Positions 23,944 through 31,055 of a stretch of 47,855 nucleotides of DNA are shown in pieces (the first letter of the stretch is position 1; every line of letters begins with the position of its first letter). The DNA comes from Elusimicrobiota bacterium (GTDB lineage Bacteria > Elusimicrobiota > Elusimicrobia > UBA1565 > UBA9628). Both the position numbers and the translations under genes were made by a program. The stretch is taken from assembly GCA_030696455.1 (NCBI GenBank), contig JAUYSH010000049.1, positions 1 through 47,855 of the forward strand. The letters run 5' to 3'. The notes beneath the pieces were generated by a model, which made no database searches, was not told the origin of the DNA, and worked only from the letters and a program-made list of their open reading frames with translations.

Positions 23944-25398
23944 TCACCAACTGTCGCCCGCGTTGATACCGCGAAGCCGGTCCAACGGGGGATTGTCGCC
24001 GTCCGGCAGGCGCGAGCCACGGTCGCCGCCGCCGGGGTCGCGCACGGGTTCCCCCGGGCCCCGCGTCGCGGCGCCCGAAGACGCCGCTCTCGCGAGGGCG
24101 GCGGTCCCGTCCGCGACGGCGCGGCGCACCGATTCGATCACGCCGCTGATGATCTCGCCGGCCCGTCCGCCGCGCCGCTCGTACTCGATGCGGTCCATCA
24201 TCCAGTCTGCGTCGACGGGCGCCGGCAGTTCGCGGATCATGCGGATCAGCCGCTCCCGGCAGCGCGCGATCTCGCCGTCGCCGCGGATGTCGCCGCGGGC
24301 AAGACCGGCGTCGATCTCGCCGCCCGGCAGCACGACGAGGTTTCCCCGCAGATAGCCCCGCAGCGCCTGCTCGCGTGCGCGAATGAGGTCCGGGCGTCCC
24401 CATTCGGGGGAGTTCGGCCTCGTCCCGTCCATGTAGACGCAGGCGTTCAAAGCCCAGAGGCTGAACTTCGCCCAGCGGAAGTCGCGTTGCGAGGCCTCCA
24501 GGCGATCGCGACGACCCCGCCGCAGCCGCTCGACGTGCCGGACCAGATCGTGGTACTCGAGCTCACGACGTTCCTGGCGCCGGAACTTTTTCTCGAAATC
24601 CGCCTCCTGCTTGGGGCTCGGAAACGGTGAACGCGTGTCGCCGGATGCGACCAGCGCCTCGGCATCGGCGATCCGTTTGCGCAAAGCGATCTTGACCTTG
24701 TCTCGAATCTCGGCGGGAAGCCCCGGCATGAAGGCGTCGACCATCGCCAGGCTTGCCTGGTCCGCCCTTATCTCCAGTTGCTCATGCGTGTCCCAGCCCG
24801 TCGTGATAAGGTTCGTGTAATGAACGGCCTCGTGATGAAGGGTGCTCGCCAATAACCCCGGCTCTTCTTTGCCGATGACCCGTTCGAAAACAGAGAACAT
24901 GATCGTCACCTTGCCGTCGGGGTCCGTGAAAGCGGCGACGTCGTCCGATTTGGGAACGTCTTTGGGATCCACGCTCAAGTAGTGGAGCCACCCGTCCACG
25001 CCGCGGATTTCCCGGTAACCCGGCGGCCCGAACTCCGGCGCCCAGGGAGCCGGCAATCCGGCGGTCCAAGCCCCGTCCGCTGATAGGGGTTTAGCCGCGC
25101 GGGGCTCGAGCGGCATCTCCGGCTTTAGGCGATAAGCGTCTTGAGTCAGGCGTATGGCGAGATCAAAGTCGGACTTCATCTTGCTTTGGGCCGTCCGGGC
25201 CGCGGTCCAATGAAGGAGCGTGATTTCGGCGTCGTTTGACGCGGCATTCCTCGCCCGCATGGCGGCGTGCATGGCCGCCCTGCCGGCCATCCCGTCCCGG
25301 ACGGCCTTCATAATCGGGATCTTGGCTTCGTCCGTCGGCGTGCGTTCAGCGCGCGCGACCGCCGGCAAAAGCGCGGCGGCCAACAGCAGTCGCCTCAT
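23944..25398 (-). CDS. Secreted putative zinc metalloprotease (HExxH)
   Basis: This 484-aa protein has a signal peptide (1-17, ending ARA). The zinc motif HEAVH lies at residues 189-193. EIRAD follows at 209-213, so Glu209 in an ExxAD context is a good third zinc ligand, a pattern seen in M48-like gluzincins. The N-terminal part is helical and charged. The C-terminal half has a basic helical stretch (about 270-320) and a Gly/Asp-rich tail. The catalytic Glu190 is present, so activity is plausible in the periplasm or outside. The ATG overlaps the stop of the upstream lipoprotein gene by 4 nt, so the pair is probably co-translated; the lipoprotein may be a cofactor, inhibitor or substrate receptor. 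The precise peptidase family is not identified. Confidence 0.72.
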   Translation of the reverse strand: MRRLLLAAALLPAVARAERTPTDEAKIPIMKAVRDGMAGRAAMHAAMRARNAASNDAEITLLHWTAARTAQSKMKSDFDLAIRLTQDAYRLKPEMPLEPRAAKPLSADGAWTAGLPAPWAPEFGPPGYREIRGVDGWLHYLSVDPKDVPKSDDVAAFTDPDGKVTIMFSVFERVIGKEEPGLLASTLHHEAVHYTNLITTGWDTHEQLEIRADQASLAMVDAFMPGLPAEIRDKVKIALRKRIADAEALVASGDTRSPFPSPKQEADFEKKFRRQERRELEYHDLVRHVERLRRGRRDRLEASQRDFRWAKFSLWALNACVYMDGTRPNSPEWGRPDLIRAREQALRGYLRGNLVVLPGGEIDAGLARGDIRGDGEIARCRERLIRMIRELPAPVDADWMMDRIEYERRGGRAGEIISGVIESVRRAVADGTAALARAASSGAATRGPGEPVRDPGGGDRGSRLPDGDNPPLDRLRGINAGDSW

Positions 25399-26132
25399 GG
25401 AGCGACTTCAAAAACGACGGGGAGAGACTCGGCGTGGACATTATCGGCGAGAGCGACCTGGTCGTACACGAAGCGGAGGCTGTATTTCCCGGGCCGGTCG
25501 AAGGCCGCGTCCGTCTTGAGCTCGCGGAAACGCCCGCCTGAATCATCGGGACGCGTGACGATCGTCTCGCCAGGGCGCAGGTACAAGATCAATTTGTTCT
25601 TAGTCCAGTCGCGAGACTCCAGTCGTTTCATGGCGACCTCAGCCTCCGCGTCCGTCATCCCCCGAAAATCCACCTCGGCTGGCTTCAGCGGCCCGCCGCC
25701 CCAGAGCCAAAGAGGCGGCGACAACTTGGATTCCACGCCGTCTGGCGTCTTCAAAAGCGGTTGGTACTCGGTGCCCAGGAATTTTCCGGTCTTTATGAAC
25801 GAAGGATCCTCATGCAGGAATATCTCTTTTTCCCCGATATTCTGAGCTTCCAGCCGGTAGCGCAGGGGCTCTCCCGTGCGGAGGGTCGTTTTTTCCAGGA
25901 AGAGCGTGAGCTTCAGGGCGCGTCCGCGGCTCTCCGGGCGCCAGAAGTCGGGAGCGGGACGCACCAACTCCTTGCGGTCCTCCGCCTCATGCTCCGCTTG
26001 GTCCTTGAGCCGCTCTTCGTTGGCGACGACCCACGGGTCGGGCGGAGGCGCCGTCTCGGGCGCACGTCCGCCCGCGCAGCCGAAGGTCAGAAGGAGCGCC
26101 GCCAAGGCCGCGGGACGCGAGCGAGAGAGCAT
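25395..26132 (-). CDS. Putative lipoprotein of unknown function
   Basis: The start at 26132 gives a 245-aa protein beginning with a lipoprotein-type signal: basic n-region, Ala/Leu core, then LTFGC with Cys19. A longer in-frame start at 26225 would place the hydrophobic segment internally, so I reject it. After a charged linker rich in Glu and Arg, the mature part is beta-rich (for example LKLTLFLEKTTLRTGEPLRYRLEAQN-like strands near 80-105). It ends with FDRPGKYSLRFVYD and VVFEVAP, the alternation of an Ig-like or intracellular-proteinase-inhibitor-like fold. That comparison is inference. A TATACT box lies 5 nt upstream of the ATG. It is followed directly by the metalloprotease gene. Confidence 0.7.
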   Translation of the reverse strand: MLSRSRPAALAALLLTFGCAGGRAPETAPPPDPWVVANEERLKDQAEHEAEDRKELVRPAPDFWRPESRGRALKLTLFLEKTTLRTGEPLRYRLEAQNIGEKEIFLHEDPSFIKTGKFLGTEYQPLLKTPDGVESKLSPPLWLWGGGPLKPAEVDFRGMTDAEAEVAMKRLESRDWTKNKLILYLRPGETIVTRPDDSGGRFRELKTDAAFDRPGKYSLRFVYDQVALADNVHAESLPVVFEVAP

Positions 26133-26137
26133 GCCTG

Positions 26138-26165
26138 AGTATAGCCCCTTGACGCCGAAACACAA
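26138..26165 (-). promoter_or_regulatory. Promoter of the lipoprotein-metalloprotease operon
   Basis: TATACT (26143-26138) is preceded by TTGTGT (26165-26160) with a 16-nt spacer. The -10 ends only 5 nt before the ATG, so transcription should start at or next to the start codon. Confidence 0.5.
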
Positions 26166-26229
26166 GCCCCGATGGCCTCGGTCTACCCGCGACACGGGGA
26201 ACGATGAGCGGGCAGGACGATCCACCGCG

Positions 26230-27900
26230 TCAGGCCGAGGAGGCGCCGCAGAGGAGCTCGTAGAAGCGGGCGCCGGCGAGCTCGGCGGAGGTCACGGCGT
26301 CGTGGGCGCCGGAGGCGCGCAGCTTCTCGGCGCTCTTGGCGTCGTCGGCGGCCATGATCAGGCGGGCGCGCGGCGCGAGTTTCTTGAGATGGCCGAGCAG
26401 CTTCTGGTTGCTCGTGCCCCTGAGGAAGATGTCGGGAACGGAGCACACGACGACGGCGGCGTCCTCGACGTGCAGGTGGCGCAAGGTCTCGGGATGGGCG
26501 AGGTCGCCGTACGCCCATTTAAAGCCGCGCTTCTCCAGGCCGGCGCGAAGCGCGGGGTTGTAGTCGACGACGATGACGCGCTTGGCGAGCTCGGGCGCCT
26601 CGCGATCGATCAGGTCGACGAGGACCTCGCCCGCGCGGAAGCAGCCGAGCAGGACGATGTCGCGGCCTCCGTGAGCATGGCTCCCGCGATGCTCGAGGTC
26701 CTCGCACAGCGCCTCGAGCCCGATCTTACGAAGGATGGCCATGATGCCGCGCGCGAGACGGTCGTTGAACAGGATCAGGTAGGTCGAGGACACCGAGGCG
26801 GCGAGCATCGCGGTCAGGACCAAGGTCTGCAGCTCCGGTCCGATGTGCCCGTAGCCGGCGCCGAGGGCGAGGATCACGAGGGAGAACTCGCTCACCTGGG
26901 ACAGGTTGGCCGCGGTGACGAGGCCGGTGCGCAGGCCCATGCCGAGAGCGCGGGCCGTGACGGCCACGGTCAACAGGCGCGTGGCGAAGACGAAGACCAC
27001 GATCAAAGCGGACATGCCGAGGATGCCGAGCGTCGGCTTGGGCACCTGGAGGCCCAGCGCCACGAAGAACAAAGTCACGAAGAAGTCCCGGATGCCTCCG
27101 ATCTTCGAGATCACGTCGACGCCGTACGGGAACGCGGCGATGCTCATGCCCGCGATCAAGGCGCCCATCTCCTTGGAGAGGCCGGCCGCTTGGGCCAGGC
27201 CGCACACGCCGAAGCACCACGCGATCGAGGTCAGGAGTACGAGCTCGGGATTCTTGCCCGCCGCGTGGAACAGGCGGGACAGGACGTGCCGGCTGACCAG
27301 GAAGGCCGCCGCGACGAGAACGGCGCCCTGGCCCATGGAGCGCAGGATGCCGCCGAGCTCCGGCGAAAGGAGGTTGGGCTGGAACGCCATGAAGGCGATG
27401 GCCCATAGGTCCTGGAAGACGAGGATGCCGATGGTCAGCCGGCCGGCCACCGTCGTCGTCTCGAACTTGTCGGCGAGCAGCTTCACGACGATCAAGGTCG
27501 AACTCAGCGACAGCGCGACGGCCAGGTACAGGAGGTCGAACTTCCCCCCTCCCAGGACGAAGCCGAAGGGCTTGAAGAAGGCCAGGCCGAGGGCCACGCA
27601 GCCGAGGAACTGCACCACGCCGAGGACGAGCATGCTGCGGCCCATCTTCAGAAGCTCGCGCAGGTCGATCTCGAGGCCGATGATGAACAGCAGGAAGATC
27701 AGGCCGATCTCCGAGATGAGGTGGACGCTCGCGGCGTCGGTGATCAGGCCGAAGCCGAGCTGGCCGCCGAGCAGGACGCCGCCCAGCACGTAGCCGAGGA
27801 TCAGGGGCTGCTTGAGCAGGCGGGCGACGTGGGAGGCGACGGCGGCGAAGACGATGCCGAGGCCGATGTCCTTGAGCAGCGACGCGCCGTGGTGATCCAT
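26230..27900 (-). CDS. Kef-type monovalent cation/proton antiporter (CPA2) with TrkA-N domain
   Basis: This 556-aa membrane protein has about twelve hydrophobic helices in residues 1-385 with CPA2 hallmarks: LGYVLGGVLLG, an FIIGLEIDLREL helix, a FQDLWAI helix and AGLSKEMGALIAGM. A cytosolic nucleotide-binding domain follows (about 410-550). In its first strand-loop the usual GxGxxG reads GCFRAG (near residue 417), so the middle Gly is Phe and nucleotide binding may be altered. The remainder of the Rossmann pattern is normal (VIVVDYNP, then GD near 450). It would exchange K+ or Na+ for H+ across the inner membrane. TATAAT lies 11 nt upstream of the start, with no convincing -35. Confidence 0.88.
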   Translation of the reverse strand: MDHHGASLLKDIGLGIVFAAVASHVARLLKQPLILGYVLGGVLLGGQLGFGLITDAASVHLISEIGLIFLLFIIGLEIDLRELLKMGRSMLVLGVVQFLGCVALGLAFFKPFGFVLGGGKFDLLYLAVALSLSSTLIVVKLLADKFETTTVAGRLTIGILVFQDLWAIAFMAFQPNLLSPELGGILRSMGQGAVLVAAAFLVSRHVLSRLFHAAGKNPELVLLTSIAWCFGVCGLAQAAGLSKEMGALIAGMSIAAFPYGVDVISKIGGIRDFFVTLFFVALGLQVPKPTLGILGMSALIVVFVFATRLLTVAVTARALGMGLRTGLVTAANLSQVSEFSLVILALGAGYGHIGPELQTLVLTAMLAASVSSTYLILFNDRLARGIMAILRKIGLEALCEDLEHRGSHAHGGRDIVLLGCFRAGEVLVDLIDREAPELAKRVIVVDYNPALRAGLEKRGFKWAYGDLAHPETLRHLHVEDAAVVVCSVPDIFLRGTSNQKLLGHLKKLAPRARLIMAADDAKSAEKLRASGAHDAVTSAELAGARFYELLCGASSA

Positions 27901-27911
27901 GCCGGGCCGAG

Positions 27912-27917
27912 ATTATA
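27912..27917 (-). promoter_or_regulatory. Consensus -10 box of the Kef-type gene
   Basis: A perfect TATAAT on the minus strand ends 11 nt before the ATG, leaving a leader of about 4 nt. It lies between the prolyl oligopeptidase stop and the antiporter start. The -35 region is weak. Confidence 0.5.
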
Positions 27918-27930
27918 GCCTAAGCGCCGC

Positions 27931-30018
27931 TCAGTCGATGAGGCTGCGGTACAGGTACGAGTACTCGAGCGCGGTGCGCTTGGCGCGCTGCTCGAGGTCG
28001 GCGGCGCCTCCGTGCCCGCCCTCGATGTTCTCGTAGTACAGCGGGTCGTTGCCGAGCTCGCGAAGGCGCGCCACCATCTTGCGCGCGTGGCCGGGGTGGA
28101 CGCGGTCGTCCTTGGTCGAGGTCACGAAGAAGGCGCGCGGATACGCGACGCCCTTCTTCAGGTTTTGATACGGGGAGTAGCCCAGGATCGCCTCGCGTTC
28201 CTCGCCCTCGGGATCGCCGTACTCCCCCATCCAGCTGTGGCCGGCGAGGAGCTTGTGGTAGCGCATCATGTCGAGCAGGGGCACCTGGCAGACGACCGCG
28301 CGGTACAGCTCCGGCTTGCGCGTCATCGAAACACCCACGAGCAGGCCGCCGTTGCTGCCTCCCATGATCCCGAGGCGCCGGGGGCTGGCGAGCTTGCGGG
28401 ACACGAGGTCCGAGGCGACGGCCTCGAAGTCCTCGAAGGCCCGCGGGCGGTTCTTCTTGAGCGCCGACTGGTGCCAGCCGGGGCCGAACTCCCCCCCGCC
28501 GCGGATGTTGGCCAGCGCGTAGGCGCCGCCGCGCTCGAGCCAGGCCTTGCCCGCGGTCTCGAGATAGAACGGTCCGTAGACCACCTGGAACCCGCCGTAG
28601 CCGTACAGCAAGGTCGGCGTCGTGCCGTCCACCGGCGCGTCGCGGCGACGGACGAGAAAATAAGGGACTTTTGTACCGTCGGCGCTCGTCGCCTCGAGCT
28701 GCACCGCCTCGAGGCCCTGGGGATCGAAGCGCGGCGGCAGGCTCTTGAGGACCTCGGCCTTGGCCCCGGGCTTGGGGATCAAGGTGAGCGTGGTCGGGAC
28801 GAGGAAGGAGGTGTAGGTGACGAACAGCTCGGAGCGGAACGGGTCGGCGGCGGCGACGGCGATGGTGCCGTTGTCGGGCAGGGGCACGAGTGAGCGCGTC
28901 CACGCGGCGCCCTCCCGCCGCGCGGTGTAGAGGCGCGTCACGACGTTCTCGCGGATCAGGAGATGCAAGGTCCCCTTCAGGAAGAAGGCGGAGGCCAGCG
29001 AGGAGCGCGAGTTCGGGAAATAGACGGTCTCGACCGTGCCGTCGAGCGCGCGCTCGTCATAGGCGTCGTCGGGGACCGAGATCAAGGTCCCGGCCTTGCG
29101 CGTGGCGCCGTCCACGGCCCAGTCCTTGAGCACGCGCACGTACAGGCGCTTTCCGTCCCAGTCCTCGATCTCGGAGTCGAGCGGCAAAGCGAGGCGGCGG
29201 AACGTCCCGTCGGGCGTCATGCGGTGATACTCGGTCTCGAAGAAGGTCTTGCTGACGTGGATCATCACGAGGCGGCCGCTCTCGTCCTCGTAGGACGAGG
29301 GCACGACCATCACGTCGCTTTCCAGCCCCTCGAAAACGACCGGGGCCGAGGACACCGAGGTCCCGCGCGCCCAGCGCCGGAGCGTGCGCGGGTAGCCTGA
29401 CTTGGTGAGCGTGCCCGGGCCGAAGTCGGAGCCGACGAGGAGCGTGTCGCTATCGAGCCAGTCGAGGCGGTGCTTGGCCTCCGGGAGGACGAAGCCGCCC
29501 GCGACCCAGGTCGAGCGGGCCGCGTCGAACTCGCGCACGACGACGGCGTCCTTGCCGCCGCGGGACAGGTTCACCAGGCAGCGCTCCGGGCGACGGGCCT
29601 GGCAGTTGGCGCCCTTGCTGACCCACGACTCGCCCTCGTCGCGGCCGAGCCTGTCGAAGTCGAGCACGGTCTCCCACTTCGGGTCCTTTTTTCGGTACTC
29701 GGCGAGCGTGGTCCGCCGCCACAGGCCGCGCACGTGCGCGGCGTCCTGCCAGAAGTTGTAGACCTCGCCCCCGCGCCACGAGGGCCAGGCGATCTTATCC
29801 TGAGCGTTGAGGATCGCGCGCATGTCCTGGCGCAGGGGCTCGAAGCGGGCGTCGCCCTCGAGCTCCGCGAGCGAGGACTTGTTGCGCTCCTTGACCCAGT
29901 CGATCGCGGCCTTGCCCTCGACGTCCTCGAGCCAGAGGTGAGGATCGGCGGCGGGCGCGGCCGTCGCGGACGCCGCGAGCAGCGCGAGGATCGCGGGGAT
30001 CAGTCGGATCACGGTCAT
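27931..30018 (-). CDS. Secreted prolyl oligopeptidase family serine peptidase (S9A)
   Basis: This 695-aa enzyme has a signal peptide (about 1-20), a seven-bladed-propeller-like N-terminal region (about 30-430) and an alpha/beta hydrolase domain. The nucleophile motif is GGSNGG (Ser near 555), preceded by GYGGFQV. The acid is in TKDDRVHP (near 637) and the catalytic His in EGGHGG (near 670), so the triad is complete. It would cleave short peptides after proline in the periplasm. Its ATG overlaps the engB stop by 4 nt, so it belongs to the rescue factor-EngB operon, an unusual combination that probably reflects compact packing rather than shared function. It is of normal length for the family. 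Confidence 0.92.
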   Translation of the reverse strand: MTVIRLIPAILALLAASATAAPAADPHLWLEDVEGKAAIDWVKERNKSSLAELEGDARFEPLRQDMRAILNAQDKIAWPSWRGGEVYNFWQDAAHVRGLWRRTTLAEYRKKDPKWETVLDFDRLGRDEGESWVSKGANCQARRPERCLVNLSRGGKDAVVVREFDAARSTWVAGGFVLPEAKHRLDWLDSDTLLVGSDFGPGTLTKSGYPRTLRRWARGTSVSSAPVVFEGLESDVMVVPSSYEDESGRLVMIHVSKTFFETEYHRMTPDGTFRRLALPLDSEIEDWDGKRLYVRVLKDWAVDGATRKAGTLISVPDDAYDERALDGTVETVYFPNSRSSLASAFFLKGTLHLLIRENVVTRLYTARREGAAWTRSLVPLPDNGTIAVAAADPFRSELFVTYTSFLVPTTLTLIPKPGAKAEVLKSLPPRFDPQGLEAVQLEATSADGTKVPYFLVRRRDAPVDGTTPTLLYGYGGFQVVYGPFYLETAGKAWLERGGAYALANIRGGGEFGPGWHQSALKKNRPRAFEDFEAVASDLVSRKLASPRRLGIMGGSNGGLLVGVSMTRKPELYRAVVCQVPLLDMMRYHKLLAGHSWMGEYGDPEGEEREAILGYSPYQNLKKGVAYPRAFFVTSTKDDRVHPGHARKMVARLRELGNDPLYYENIEGGHGGAADLEQRAKRTALEYSYLYRSLID

Positions 30019-30611
30019 CTTTGACCGGCCACGCCGATGAGCTTGGCGATCTCGTTGCGCAGCTCGCCGATGCCGGTGCCTTCCTGGGAGCTGACCCAGG
30101 CCAGGGCCTCGGGAGTCAGGCCCACGAGCTGGGCCACCTCGCGGCGGCGGACGAAAGCGCGCGAGGATTTGACCTGGTCGGTCTTCGTCGCGACGACGCG
30201 CAGCGGCAGGCTCTCGGCCTGAAGCCAGTTCAGCATCTCGACGTCGAGCTTCGTCGGTCCCAGCTTCGCGTCCACGAGCACGTAGATCGCGACCAAGGTC
30301 TTGCTGCTCAAGAGATAGCCCTCGATCATGGCGCCCCAGCCTTCCCGCGAGGAGGCCGGCCCCGTGGCGAAGCCGTAGCCGGGAAGGTCGACGAGGCGGC
30401 GCTGCGGGGCGGCCTCATAAACGTTGATGGTGCGCGTGCGCCCGGGCGTGTTCGAGGTGCGCGCCAGGTCCTTGCGGCACAGGGCGTTGATCATCGTGCT
30501 CTTGCCCGAGTTGGAGCGGCCGACGAAGGCGACCTCGGCGAGGCTCGCTCCGAGCTTGGCGGGGTCGGTGTCGGCGAGCAGGAAGCGGACGGCGTCCAGG
30601 GCATGGGCCAT
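30015..30611 (-). CDS. engB: Ribosome-assembly GTPase EngB (YihA/YsxC)
   Basis: The 198-aa form starts at 30611, where its ATG shares one base with the upstream stop (TGATG). A start six codons earlier is possible but would overlap that gene more. G1 is GRSNSGKS (31-38), switch I carries NTPGRTRTIN, G3 is DLPGYGF (about 75) and G4 is TKTD (about 141). This TrmE-Era family GTPase helps late assembly of the large ribosomal subunit in the cytoplasm. Length and motifs are normal. It lies between a release-factor-like gene and a secreted peptidase with overlapping ends, so translation of the three is coupled. Confidence 0.94.
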   Translation of the reverse strand: MAHALDAVRFLLADTDPAKLGASLAEVAFVGRSNSGKSTMINALCRKDLARTSNTPGRTRTINVYEAAPQRRLVDLPGYGFATGPASSREGWGAMIEGYLLSSKTLVAIYVLVDAKLGPTKLDVEMLNWLQAESLPLRVVATKTDQVKSSRAFVRRREVAQLVGLTPEALAWVSSQEGTGIGELRNEIAKLIGVAGQR

Positions 30612-31006
30612 CAGTCGTCTCCTCGCCACGAGCCGCGGCCCTGCTTGACGCCCGAGCGGCGGCGCTTGGCCTCGACGGTTATCTTCTTCGAGTTCCGCGA
30701 GCGGCCGCGCTTGGCGCGGCGGGCCTTCTCGGCGTCGTGGCGCACGCGGGCGGCGCGCTCACGGGCCAGGCCCTCGAGGCGGTCGGCCAGGCGGGCGCGC
30801 GCGATCAGGCGGTTCTGGCCCTGCGAGCGCTCCTCGGAGCAGCGCACCGAGATCCCCGACGGCAGATGCGTGAGCTGCACCGCGGTTTCCACCTTGTTGA
30901 CGTTCTGGCCGCCCGCGCCGCCGGAGCGCGTGAAGGTCTCCGTCAGGTCGCCGGGGCGCACGCCGAGCTTGGCCAGGCGCGCTTCGACGTCGTTCCAGGA
31001 AGGCAT
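30611..31006 (-). CDS. RF-1 domain ribosome-rescue factor (ArfB/MTRFR-like, GGQ protein)
   Basis: This 131-aa protein consists of the peptidyl-tRNA hydrolysis domain of class I release factors. It has GGQ at residues 32-34 within [15 protein letters not shown], and no codon-recognition domain. A very basic tail follows (about 85-131) with [13 protein letters not shown]. Such tails let ArfB-type proteins enter the empty mRNA channel of stalled ribosomes. The [19 protein letters not shown] segment is closer to the organellar MTRFR (C12orf65) type than to E. coli ArfB; this is a judgement by eye. It probably releases nascent chains from ribosomes without a stop codon. Its stop overlaps the engB start. 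Confidence 0.85.
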   Translation of the reverse strand: MPSWNDVEARLAKLGVRPGDLTETFTRSGGAGGQNVNKVETAVQLTHLPSGISVRCSEERSQGQNRLIARARLADRLEGLARERAARVRHDAEKARRAKRGRSRNSKKITVEAKRRRSGVKQGRGSWRGDD

Positions 31007-31011
31007 GATGG

Positions 31012-31040
31012 ATTCTAGCTGTTTCCGGAAACAGTTGGAG
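31012..31040 (-). promoter_or_regulatory. Promoter with palindromic operator-like spacer before the GGQ-engB-peptidase operon
   Basis: TAGAAT (31017-31012) ends 5 nt before the ATG. The 17-nt spacer (31018-31034) is almost entirely the perfect palindrome CTGTTTCCGGAAACAG (31019-31034). A weak -35 (CTCCAA) follows. A repressor bound there would block the promoter. The palindrome has no loop, so it is unlikely to be a terminator for the upstream gene, whose stop is 22 nt away. Confidence 0.5.
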
Positions 31041-31055
31041 GCGAAGGCCGGCGCT

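Noticed and set aside
30612-30629. Longer EngB start at 30629
   Set aside because: It would overlap the rescue-factor gene by 19 nt; the TGATG junction at 30611 gives the usual distance to the P-loop.
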